Source: Mesocentrotus franciscanus (lineage: Eukaryota; Echinodermata; Echinoidea; Camarodonta; Strongylocentrotidae). From it: DNA of 64,000 nucleotides. The notes under the pieces were generated by a model. That model ran no database searches, was not told the origin of the DNA, and saw nothing but the letters and a program-made list of their open reading frames with translations. Positions 35,001 to 46,100 of this stretch are shown here, one piece after another. A program made the position numbers and the translations under genes. Every line of letters begins with the position of its first letter. Within the stretch, counting starts at the first letter, position 1. Location: contig CP137668.1 in NCBI GenBank assembly GCA_037976565.1, forward strand, positions 35,044,088 to 35,108,087, in the 5' to 3' direction.

Positions 35001-36319
35001 TAGGCCTAAAATAATAACTTGTTGTATTGCCCTTTGCGACCGACCCAAAAATCTGAAAAATCTACGGTCGGCATTTTAAAAAAGTTTTTTTTTTTTCCAA
35101 ACCGTTTTTTAGATTTTTTTTAAATTAATGAATACAAAAATATGTATTTTGTTTGTTTAAATGGGATATAAATGCATAATATCAAATTATTCCCAAATTG
35201 TGACTTGTCTGCCCTAGTTTCAAAATCCTACTAGCGTAAACATGCAAGTAGACCCCGGCCTCGTGTACGTGTTTATACCATGCACTGCACCAGCTAGAAA
35301 CCAGGGAGATTTGGGCGACGGTCGCTGTTTAGAGTTTTCTACGGAAAGGCTCACAACACTTTTATATTCATGACACATTTTGAAGGCACTAAAAAACATT
35401 GACAATTTACGTAAAGACGAGATGAAAGGACATATACATCGAGACAAATTTAAATTTTTCATCAATTTGGAATCCGTTGATATATTGCCTGACAGTGACA
35501 CAGTCTCAATCATTCAGTGCTGTCCGCCCGTGAATTAAATGCCGCGCATGCGCAGTGTTGAAAACCAACCTCGTCAGCTGGGTGCAGGGAGGGCGAAGCG
35601 CGGAAGCTTTGACGTTTCATTAAATTATTAGAGAAAGAAGCCGATTCGTTGTACCGTTCTCGACTCTTAATCCTTGTCTGAATTCAGTTTCCCCCTCCCA
35701 CACGAAGCACGGAAGCTTTGACGTTTCATTAAATTATTAGAGAAAGAAGACGATTCGTTGTACCGTTCTCAGCTCTTAATCCTTGTCTGAAAAATTATTA
35801 GAGAAAGAAGGCGATTCGTTGTACCGTTCTCGACTCTTAATACTTGTCTGAATTCAGTTCCCCCCCCCCTCCCGCGTGAAGCGCGGTAGCTTTGACGTTT
35901 TATTAAATTATTAGAGAAAGAACATTGTATACCCTTCCCGACTCTTTATCCTTCTCCCGCGCGAAGCGCGGAAGCTTTTACGTTTCATTAAATTATTAGA
36001 GAAGATGACGATTCGTTGTACCGTGCTCCTTTTTCTTCCTGTCCTTTTCCTTTTTTCTCTTCTCTTTTTTGGGGCGGCGTTTTTTTGGGGGCGACCGCCC
36101 CACGGCCCCTGGCTGCGCGCCTGGAAACACATTAAATACTGAGAAATATCAGCCAAAAGAGGGCGGGGGAAAAAAACGAAAAACAAAACATTCAAAACTG
36201 AAAAATATCGGCCCACAGAGGGCGACAAAAAAAAAATTAAAAAAAAAAAAACTTTCCGACCGACCGACCCATGTTTTGGCACCTTAAGGGCAATACAACA
36301 AGTTTTTTTTAGGCCTTAT
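35001..36319. mobile_element. Nested TIR element A
   Basis: Inverted ends: TAGGCCTAAAA followed by AACTTGTTGTATTGCCCTT on the left (35001-35034), with the complement at 36286-36318. It contains inverted copies of the ~110-bp minisatellite. No coding frame. Confidence 0.8.
35583..36020 (-). repeat. ~110-bp minisatellite, inverted relative to 15434-16840
   Basis: About five units containing GAAGCTTTGACGTTT, ATTAAATTATTAGAGAAAG and GTACCGTTCTCGACTC, the reverse complement of the repeat 20 kb upstream. One unit is internally deleted near 35790. Confidence 0.9.
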
Positions 36320-36366
36320 AGGGCCGCCGCAGCATTCCCACTGTCACACACGGTAGCGGTCACATA

Positions 36367-37595
36367 CAGGGGCGGCGATTTCTTTTCATGACCGGGGGAC
36401 GAAATGCGAGGGAGCAGTGTCGTAATGACCAAAAACGTTGTTTTTGGTCGGCAGGAAAAAAATCCGCATCACCACCATTCTTACATGTTACATGAAGGCC
36501 CCGCGGAACGTTTTTCAAAGTGGAAGGGGGGGGGGGCTAAGGTATTAACGATCAGGTAGAGCAAAGCAAGTGGAGTGTAAATTGGTGTGGGGTCCAGGGG
36601 CAAAGCCCCGGCGGGGGTCAAGGGACGAAGCCCCCCGAAGCTCAGGGGTTTTAGGCATTTAATTACGTTCAGATGAGCGTATTTTGATACATTATTTGTG
36701 TCACTGGCATGCAGGTCACTAATTGGAGTGGGGTCTGGGGCGGAGCTCCTAGAAGCTCGGGGGTTTTAATCATTAAATTATGATCAGATGAGCAACCAGG
36801 GGCTACCTTAGGGCCCTTGGTGGGGTCCAGGGGGCAGACCCCCCGGGAGCTCAGGGGTTTTAGGCATTTAATAACGGTCATATGGGCATCCAGGGGGCGG
36901 AGCCCCCGGAAGCTAATGGGTTTTAGTCATTGAATTACCGTCGGATGAGCAACCAGGGGCACGCTTTAAGCCCCTTGGTGGGGTCCAGGGGGCGGAGCCC
37001 CCTGAAGCTCAGGGGTTTTAGGCATTTAATTACGGTCAGATGAGCAACCAGGGGCACGCTTTAGGGCTCTTGGTCCAGGGGGCAGAGCCCCAGGAAGCTC
37101 AGGGAAAAATCACGCCATTTCAGCAACATTCGTTAATCACTGGTATCGAATAGAAATAAACCCCTTCTTTAATTTTTTTTTTTTTTTTGGGGCAACTACC
37201 CCTAAGCCCCCCATCAGTATGCCAGTACGAGGGAGCATAGTAAACGAGAAGGGTGAAGGTGACAGAAGTGACTACCCCTCACAGTTTTTAAAGTTTTTTT
37301 GTATTATGAAAAACTATAGTATAAGAACAAGCAATATACTTTTTTGCACACTTCAGTTTAATACAATATCTACATGTACATTTTGAAGGATATTATGCGA
37401 GGGAGCGTATCTTTCGAGTGAGAAGATTTTTGCATTTTTATTTGTCTAAACGCTGCACTCTTGGGCCCTCCAGAGCCTAAAAGTGTGTTGCAGCCAGTAT
37501 TTGCTATACATTATTTTTGGCACAAATTTTCAGGGGGGGCGATCCCCTACAAAATCGAGGGGGGGGGACGTGTCCCCCCCGGATCGCCGCCCCTG
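36367..37595. mobile_element. Nested hAT-like element B, 1229 bp, with perfect 8-bp target duplication
   Basis: Ends CAGGGGCGGCGAT and ATCGCCGCCCCTG are flanked by GTCACATA on both sides (36359-36366, 37596-37603). CAGGG-type ends with an 8-bp duplication indicate the hAT superfamily. No transposase. Inside is a minisatellite (36585-37110). A related fragment is at about 32137-32340. Confidence 0.92.
36585..37110 (+). repeat. Minisatellite with GGGGGCGGAGCCCCC hairpins
   Basis: Units share GGGGTCCAGGGGGC, a GGAGCCCCC core, AAGCTCAGGGGTTTTAGGCA, TTAATTACGGTCAGATGAGC and AACCAGGGGCACGCTTTA. About five units, some partial. Each contains a short perfect hairpin. Confidence 0.88.
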
Positions 37596-37599
37596 GTCA

Positions 37600-38190
37600 C
37601 ATATGATAGGGTAGCCACACGGCGTATTTTGAATTTTTGGAGACAGAAAACCTGCGGCTGCCGTACGGCCTTTGAAGTGATGACGCACGGCCGCCTTAGG
37701 GCGTCCCTGCGACGGCCGTAGGTTCTTGACAAATACCAAGGCACCCGCAGAGGGACCATACGGCGACCGTGCGGCTGGATTGACGCTACTGCTACATACC
37801 TGCTCCACGGACGGCGCGAAGCCACGGGGGCCGTACGGATGGCGCACGGCGAGCTTACGGGATACGTACGTAGGCCATACCAGAATGCCACCGTACGGGC
37901 CTCGTAGGGCCGCCTAAAGGCTGCCCTAGGGCGCCCGTGGAATTCCTGCGGCCGCCGCAATTATTTTGGGTTCTGCAAAAGTCAATTGTAATTCAAAAGA
38001 CCCTAGGGCAGCCGCACGGCAAACGCAAGGCCACCGTACAACCGACGTATGGTCGCCGTGTCCGCGTTATAATTCTACGGCGACCCGTACGGCCTGTAAA
38101 GATAGGGAAACGCCCCAGGGTGACCCCGAGGCCACCGCAAGTATCTCTCGATTTCGGGGGCGAACGGCCGCCGTATCCTAGCCGTAGAGC
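37600..38190. repeat. CCGTACGG-rich subterminal region
   Basis: GTACGG or GCACGG inside GC-rich palindromic contexts occurs many times, for example near 37663, 37830, 37892 and 38086. Long overlapping open frames on both strands result from base composition. Confidence 0.8.
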
Positions 38191-38207
38191 AAATGTGACC
38201 TAGGCAT

Positions 38208-39848
38208 AAATCATTAATGAATAATAAATAAATGGATAAATCTAGCAATTAAGAGATATATAGATATATATATATAAATATATCTACATGTACATAGATC
38301 TAATAAATGAGACGTCATTTTGAGGATCAACGACGAATTCCAACAGCATTGGAAACCCTGGTACTGACCCAAGATAGATTTAGAGGATTGCTTATTGTAC
38401 AAAATAAAAATCTGACTAGGAAGTCAATAACCTACCTCGCATGGTCCTTAGCTTTGCAGTGAATGTCTGCAGAAAGTATAGATTCCCTTCATATTCCAAT
38501 AAATGCCTTGTCATGAGTTAGTTTAATGGCAATTATACGTCTAGAGGTGGCGCTAATTTCCTTCACCCACAGAGATTTATCGACCGGTATTTTTTTAATT
38601 GAAATTTTGTTTTAAAACTTAATTTTCTCTTGACTTTTTGAATTTTCAATACATTCTCTCACTTAAGTCGTTATTTGTGTGATCAAAATTATTTTCTGAA
38701 GAGTATTCTATCCTGGTCTTTGCAATGTGCAGTACCATGCCCCTTCTACCCTAATAGGTAATACTACAACAATACTCACATTGTCATCTTAACATAACAT
38801 TATAGTAGCTCAAGACTTGTTGTTTTCATCCATGTCAAAAACATACAGTTAAAAATTAAATTATTCATACCCTAACCAAGTTTTGTAATTTTGTTAACTA
38901 TGTGAAGAATAATTTGATAAGTCCCAATCTATGTTTCTTAAGAATGTGGCATATGAAAGCTTTAATACATCTTAAATGATTCAACAAATTAAGGCCATAA
39001 ATGCTTATTCAACCGGTCCACCTTTTATTCTTGTGTTACGAAAAATCTAAGAAAACAACAAATTTACAAGGGCTATGAATAATTTAGTTGTTAACTGTCT
39101 ATCACTGATTATGTTTTCCTTCATTTCTCTTTAGCGTATTGTAGCATTCTTCATTCATGCATTCAAGCATCACATCTAAGTCAGAAGAATGACCATGTCA
39201 GACTCAGAGAGCAATATTACATTCCGCCTAGATCGACTGCTTTAAAATATCCTGTACACACTTTTTCTAAGAAATAAACGAGGATTAGGGTGTTCATAAA
39301 ACTGATATTTATCAATAATGAAACAAAGCACTGTGTGTTATTCAAAAATCAAGTCAATTTCACTTCATATATTATACAGAATTATAATTTTCATTATGTT
39401 AGCAAATCATCTATAAAAAATATTCGTAAATTGCGACATGACTTTATCTCTACTTGTTTGAAATATCTGATAACATTTATTTTATAAGATATAAACGACA
39501 ATAAATATTTATGTACTACACATGTACATGTATTTTGTATAATACATGTATCAACAAAAAAATTCCTGTACTCAAGATATTGAATAAATCAGGGTAAATA
39601 CAATAATATAAATTTTCTTTAGACGCTTTCTTTAGAAAGTTCAGTACAGGTCGTAAAATGCTCACCACTAGTAAGTTGTAAAATTCGACTTTCAAAATGA
39701 TATTTAAGAGGAAAAAAAAACGACTTAAATCATGACTCAATTTCTATGTGTAATGAAAAACACTCTTACATAACAGACGTAAGGTACCTTGCGATTATGA
39801 CAAGATAGTACTGAAGAATTAATAGTTATTTATTAATATCAGTGTTTA
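38208..39848. other. AT-rich DNA without recognisable gene
   Basis: Contains a short (TA)n run at 38258-38283. No domain, RNA gene or clear transposon end was seen. Confidence 0.6.
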
Positions 39849-40001
39849 TTAAAGGTAAAGACCAGTTTTGGAAACGCCTCTCTCTCAAAAAAATGAAATG
39901 GAAGCTCTCATTACCAATCATGTGAAAGAATATGTTTTGACTAATACGTGATGATACAAATTTTGCCGGGAAAGTCGGGAAACCACCTACTAATTGATAT
40001 A
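39849..40001 (+). repeat. ~150-bp dispersed repeat, copy 1
   Basis: Begins TTAAAGGTAAAGACCAG and ends CTACTAATTGATAT. A near-identical copy is at 40339-40483. The TTAA start resembles a piggyBac-type MITE end, but no inverted partner is present. Confidence 0.8.
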
Positions 40002-40338
40002 CACAGATATCCATGTAGGTCCAGCTGACGATGAGTCATTGTCCGGATCTGGTAAGATTCTGAAGTCAAAATGGCAACTTATAATTTTATCTTTCTTGTT
40101 TATAAATATACACAAATCCTTTCGGTGAGTGTTTAAGGAAATGATTCCTTTTGAAACCATTATCAAAATATTTGCAAGGAGAATTTCAAGAACCTAAGAG
40201 CTAACTTATCATGCTGATTAAGGCCAAGTTGGCTCGCGATCTTAATGATAATACATGTATTTCACAAAAAAGTAATATATCCTGCGTTGTTGGCAACATC
40301 TCTTTCCTGGTTAAATCATCGTATAGAACAGTCACCAA

Positions 40339-40483
40339 TTAAAGGTAAAGACCAGTTTTGGAAACGCCCCTCTCTCAACAAAAATTAAATGGAAGCTCTC
40401 ATTACCAATCATGTGAAAGAATATGTTTTGGCTAATACGTGATGATACAAATTTTGCCGGGAAACCGCCTACTAATTGATATA
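40339..40483 (+). repeat. ~150-bp dispersed repeat, copy 2
   Basis: Same orientation as copy 1, with a few substitutions and a short deletion (GCCGGGAAACCGCC for GCCGGGAAAGTCGGGAAACC). Confidence 0.8.
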
Positions 40484-41019
40484 TATGGTAAATTATTATA
40501 TCTATTGGGACCAAATAGATATCGCGCACGTGGTCGCGTAGTCCCATATACATCTTTCTGTGTACAGTGCTTGTAACTTTACCAAGACTGGGCCAAATTT
40601 CTTATCATTTTGATGATTCCAGAACCTTGCAGTACATACCAATACTTATATGCTAGATGATCAACCTTTTCTGATCGATTCCACAACGTTTCTTTCACAA
40701 TGCAATCGCATGACGAGAACTCGTCTTTCTCTTTAACATGTTTATCTTGCTCTCAAAGATGGATGAAGGTGAATATTTACGTAGCTGTTCTAGTAAACAT
40801 GATACAGTACTTTTTTTTATAAATAGTACATCTGTGTGTAATAAACCACTTCATTTGATATTTATCATACTCAGTTATTTCGAATACAGAAATCAATTCA
40901 CAGAAATACTACATGACTTGTGCAGTTTACGCATAGGTTTTCAAAAAGTATCACCACGAAATCGTGTATCTTACATATTGCATTCACCACATTAATTTAT
41001 TATATTTTCAATTATACGT
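40484..41019. other. Non-genic DNA
   Basis: Nothing recognisable. The open frames at 40738-40995 lack motifs. Confidence 0.5.
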
Positions 41020-41175
41020 CACCTGTCTCTCTCCTTCTCTCCACCCCTCTCTCTCTCTCTCTCTCTCTCACTTTGTCTCTCCCTGTCACTCTGTCTTTCC
41101 CTCTCTCATGCTGTTTTCCCTCTCCTTCACTTCACTTCACTTACCTCTCTTTCTCCCTATTTTACTTTTTCTCTC
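41020..41175. repeat. CT-rich low-complexity tract
   Basis: (TC)n with interruptions, about 150 bp of pyrimidines. It generates spurious serine/leucine-rich frames. Confidence 0.9.
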
Positions 41176-41324
41176 TTATGACAAGGTATGATTTATAATT
41201 ATGATGGCTATACCTTGCTAAACTATCCTAAGATATATGTATGAGAATGTGTCTGTTTTCCATTGTGCTTCTATAATAAATCCAAGCCTACATGGTATCC
41301 AGCCATGTATTTGGTGGATGGCAT

Positions 41325-41665
41325 GTAATGGCGTCCTTCCACCAGAGCCATCTCTACACAGAGTTTGGTCAACATGGTTCAAGTTGGTCACAGCTTGGCG
41401 TACTTGTTTATTCATTTGTTTCGTGCTTGCACAACAAAGCAGTATCCGCCATATTGTGGCCAACTGGAACCGGGTTAGGTAAACTCACATAATCAATAGC
41501 ACTGCCTTCCACTACTGTATAGAGCCACCTATACAAAGAGTTTGTCCAACTAAGTTTCAGTTGGACTCATTATGGCGTTTATTTGTTTGTATTTCCACCA
41601 CAAGGCAACATTCGGCATATCTATGAACTTGTTGAAGAACAGCCGTTGAGGCTGAAGTGTGTTTT
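41325..41665 (+). repeat. Two diverged ~140-bp direct repeats with a CR1-like 3' tail
   Basis: Blocks containing GGCG..CTTCCAC, AGAGCCA, CTACACAGAGTTTG or CTATACAAAGAGTTTG, and TTGTTT recur near 41330 and 41500. The second is followed by GAAGAACAGCCGTTGAGGCT, similar to GAAGAACAGTCGTTGGCTGA in the CR1 3' end at 34659. It may be a decayed CR1 3' fragment or a SINE using a CR1 tail. Confidence 0.5.
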
Positions 41666-42220
41666 ATCATGCGAGAAATATGATGATGGCTTCTTGTAAT
41701 GCGCCGGTGTCCGCCTCTGCTGGGCATTCACGGAGCTTGGTCTAAAAAGACCTCTGACAAAGACTACATTGTCTCACAATTATATGTTCTTGGTTAGCGT
41801 TTTAAATTAAGATTATTTTGCAGTAGTCTTTGTTTCCGGTACTCTTATGAGATGACATCGCAGCTGAGAACAGGAAAGTCTTGGGTACTGACATGAACGT
41901 TGTCATAGACTCAGCGCTCCTAATAAATTGGGGGAAGGCTAATCCACAGCTTAGGTCCAGAGAAGTAGAAGGCTCTGTCACGCCCAAGCTGTGCGACTTG
42001 GAGTTTTTGTCGGTATAGGTTGGTCGATTGAGCTCAGACAATAAGTAAATGAAATTAAATGAAAATTTTGTATAAGCAACACTTTTTCCTCTAAAAGGTG
42101 AAGCAGAGAGAGGTATAGAAAAAGGTGTTCCCTTTCTCCCCTTCAAGCAATTCACCTCAATATTTTCTTTATCATAATAAGAAAGGTCATGAAAGTCTGA
42201 ATATCATGATTTGATTAAAT
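41666..42220. other. 3' flank of the receptor gene
   Basis: Probably 3' untranslated sequence. The frame 42155-41802 on the minus strand has no motif. A possible minus-strand AATAAA lies near 41580. Confidence 0.45.
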
Positions 42221-43165
42221 CTAAGGTTCAGTGGATTCATACAAGGGATTGACAATCATTTCTGTTTTATCATCGCCTTCTCTTTCCAATGTAAAATAAA
42301 ATGGATCGTTTGATGATCGTGTCTGTCCTTGAGAAATCTGGATTTTCTCGCTCGTATTTTGTGGTAGAGGGTCATGAATCGAGTAGTATTTCTTCTCAGA
42401 ACAGGATGGGCTCCGTAACGGTTGACCCTGTCGCATCCTTCGATCGAAATCTGCACCATCTCGATCCGGTGAGTTCGGTGTCATAAATTTCGGCTTGGGC
42501 TTATCCATTTGAATGTCTGCATCTTCATAGTCATGACTATCATGGTTAACAATAGAACTTTCGGAAATTTGACTTCCCTTTGATGTCACTGAATCTGAGA
42601 GTTCGTCTTGTCCAGGTAGTGGTCGAAACGTTTGGGATGAACTATCGACGTCTACCGTTGTGATAGCCTCCTCGTATGGATGCGGTACGAGAACATTAGA
42701 TGATCCATTTGACAATGTGTTAGCTACTCCGGTAGGTATCACTTGTAGCTGAAGATGCTGACCGGGGAGTCTTACCGCTGCGTCAGAGACATCTATGTCC
42801 GTAAGCTAGATAGATTCAGGATCATGATAACTTTGTTCTTTATTGATATGTTGACAAGGATTTGCACGGTCGCTTTGGGTTCCAAATTCAGCGTACGTAC
42901 GATCCGTGCTGATCGGTCGTAGAGGAAGAGGTCGAAGATTCAAAGGAAACACCGAAGGTACATATGCCCCAAGAGTCCTTGATCTTGGACTTACTTGCGG
43001 TGATGGAAGGGTTTGTGTAGAAGAGTAGATTGCCAATTCGGAGATAGTTTGATCATTCGTTAAGGTGTTCTCGGTTTCTTCGACACTGGAAGCCGTTTGA
43101 AGAGGATTTATACTTGGTATGTCGTTGGTAGAATTTTCAGTAGGTCGGAAACTTGTGGAAACCAT
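42221..43165 (-). CDS. Receptor tail: distal cytoplasmic region, with an in-frame TAG
   Basis: Two open stretches in the same frame (to 42806, and down to 42221) are separated by TAG at 42808-42806. A GTACGTACG donor near 42900 and an ACGGACATAG acceptor near 42796 would remove the stop and keep the frame, so it may be an intron. Motifs: RPLPLRPIS (proline-rich), YAEF, HPYEEA, HDYEDA, YYSI, FYFTL and a C-terminal NPLYESTEP with an NPxY signal. NPxY and YxxL/V/F motifs are typical for endocytosis or phosphotyrosine-adaptor binding. Confidence 0.7.
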
Positions 43166-46100
43166 AGAAAGAAAATAATGTTTCTTGGTATTTCTGATCT
43201 AATCAGATGGTTTATGCTTGCAGGATATTCTGACATATCCGAAGTTGTTACTAGATCTACAACGGATATGTATTCATTTTCAACGACTGCGCTTAAACGA
43301 TAGATTCCGAAGGGGGAGTGGAATCTTGACGTTTCATCTGGAGAGTGGGTTCTTGTTCTACTCGCTCTTCCATCCGACTCTCTGTGGACGTTGGCCTGGT
43401 ACCGCCGCAAACACCTATGATCAAAATTAGATTTTTATAACTCAATGATGATACACATGTAAATTTCTTTTGGGGTACAATGATCAGAAATATCGATTAG
43501 AATGTTTGGGTCTACTTGAATAATAAAAATTAAAGACTCGTTTGACTACTATTGATATTAACGAAATACATATACATGTACAATTTTGTCAGCACTTGTA
43601 TAAAGTTAAACGATAGATTATGGTGAATATTAGCTCGTGATATATATATATATGGTGAACAATAAGTTCATGTAATATAGAATTACAGTGGTAGATCTAC
43701 TAAAGCAATTTTAATGTATACGCTTTCTAAATTAAAATCCCGATTAATGAACCAACAGTTCAATACAGTAGACCGAGTTCCCTTTTGTGTACTTCAGTGT
43801 ATCCTACGAAGACAAAATTACGTGCAGTTTGGGATGGTCTTTAATTGATTCATCGTGAATTATGTCCATCTGAATCAAAATTGAAAAGTTGAATCATCAA
43901 TTTAAATATTCGTATTGTATTCGACCGCGGCATTTAACTCTAGATTATCTGCTGAAAACCTTGTTAGTGCTGATGGTGCAGCGTTACGAAATAATGTACA
44001 GTTGTTAGTGCTGATGGTGCAGCGTTGCGGATTAAGGTACAATTTTTCTAATGCTAAAAAAATACTTGCCCCAAAGTAAACGAATTATTCGACAGTCCTG
44101 TTGAATGTCACCAACCGCCAATAAGCTAAATGTATCAGAGATTGGGTGTGTGTATAAGAATAAGAAGCAATGTGATGCATTAAACAGAATCGCCCTTCGT
44201 GAAGTCATAACTCATAACAAGCCAACGTGCAAACTGCGTGAGAACTTGAATGTGAATTAGCATAATCAACCGCATGGTGTTAAACGTTTTTTTATAATTC
44301 ATTTCTTACTTTCAAGCATGGAAAATAAAGAAGCCGGGAACGGATACATTATATTGATTACGTATTTGAGGTATGGAGGCCATTTTCCCTAATTTAATTG
44401 TTGTGATCTTCTACTCAAGAATACCTTTTCTTTGGTTAAATCCCCGGGATTTACATTTTTTCAATGATGTGAAAATAGTGTCCATTAAGTACCCATAACT
44501 ACATGCACTCTCTTTATGCCTTGTTGTGCATATATTTAGCCGGTAACCTCACAGTGGTTTTTCTTGGGATGTTTTTCCTGAAACCTCCCCGGACCTAAAG
44601 ATAACTATAAGTATTCAGTATAAGTGAATCAATTATAGGTGCGTTAAACAGTGAGGCGCCATGTCGTCTTGATATTTCTATTGATTGCGTTCTTTTGTAA
44701 ATTTACAGAGCATCGATTTCTCACAATATTAACAGAAATGCGAATGCAAGTGAAACTGTGAAATAAAATTCGAAACTTTAGGTACAAAATCTCCTCACCT
44801 AGACAATGAAGCGTAAAGCTAAGTATTGATTTTAGAAATGTATATTCAATTACCATCTTTTTAGCAGATTTTATCAAAGATAACCTACCACAGACTTTCT
44901 CCTTTTTTTTCTTTTCGCCGTTTTATCCATACAAGGAAGCAGGCGAAGATGATGATGATGATGATGATGATGACGGGAAAGAAAACGCGTAACGAAATCC
45001 CGGGAGTTTCACCGTCACTAGTTACTGTAAATATATCAGCATCTGAAATAAGTATTTCATTAAATTGAAGAACTTTTTCATTCTGTGGCTACATGTGTTG
45101 ATATAGTATGAGATAGGTTTGATTATAATAATGTTTAAGTTTGGCTCATTGATATCAAAATGAAATATTCTTGAAGAAAATCAAATGTGATGCCGGCACT
45201 GTTGCTTTTTCATTTTAAAGTGTGCCAAATTTGTGTTGCGGGGGGAGGGGGCGTTTTCCTTGGATCCGCCACCACATGTATGATGATAACTAAATATGTG
45301 TTTGATAACCCGAAGAGACAAATAGAAATATGAGAAAGAGAGAGAGAAAAAAGAGAAAGAAAAGGAATGTGTCCTGAATAACCTGTTTAGATGCTTACCA
45401 TTCATTTTTGACGTGGTTTTGGAAGATGATAATGTCGATATTACTACAAACAAACAAAAAGAAAAGCCATGTTAAAAAAAAAGTTTGACTTGTTATTTTG
45501 CCGTTATTTTTGTACAGAAAAAATTCAGAAAAAAAATACATCTTGCAATGTCATAAAAATAAGTGCCCAGACTTGCTTAAATCCAAGAATTGTTTTGGTT
45601 TAGTTTCTTTACCAATAACTACTACAATTAATGAATACAGTTAGCTAGCACAAATACGAACTTATCATACACTGAAAAATTGAATCGTAGTATTTCAACA
45701 AACATTGATAATGGTTATTTCCTGATATTTGGAAGCATAACTTAGAAATGACAATTTTCAATTTGTGCTGTTACCTGATTCCAAAAATATGAAGACCCAG
45801 TCTATATAGAGAGCTCGAAATTGGTCACAACTTAATTTGATATTAATGGCATTGGTCAGTAATTGATTGGGGAACGTGTGGCCGATTCGGATCAGTCGCA
45901 CCTGTATAAGGGCCCAAGGTCAAATTTACTACCATAATGAGATGATTAACCCAAAGAGGGTTAAACGAAATATGGACACATTAGTTAGTGACATTTCCCC
46001 CGTACGAAACAGAAACATAAACCAAACAATTTTACTCCACTGTTTTATTAATTTTTTTAACTCATATTATTAAATGTGCCCCCACGGACATTCATCCACA

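Larger units (their letters stand above)
34939..38207. mobile_element. TIR DNA transposon, non-autonomous, ~3.3 kb including nested elements
   Basis: Terminal inverted repeats ATGCCTAGGTCACATTTGC at 34939-34957 and 38189-38207 match perfectly over 19 bp. The subterminal DNA is GC-rich with repeated CCGTACGG and related motifs, strongest at 37600-38190. Two other elements (35001-36319 and 36367-37595) are inserted inside. No transposase is visible, and no target duplication was identified. Superfamily not assigned. Confidence 0.85.

Noticed and set aside
37530..38203. Several overlapping Arg/Pro-rich frames on both strands
   Set aside because: Explained by the GC-rich CCGTACGG palindromes; no motif and no consistent frame.
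24454..42808. Alternative genetic code suggested by single in-frame stops in three otherwise open genes
   Set aside because: The stops are TAG, TAA and TAG at unrelated positions; other exons end at normal stops, and two of the genes are mobile-element copies where decay is expected.
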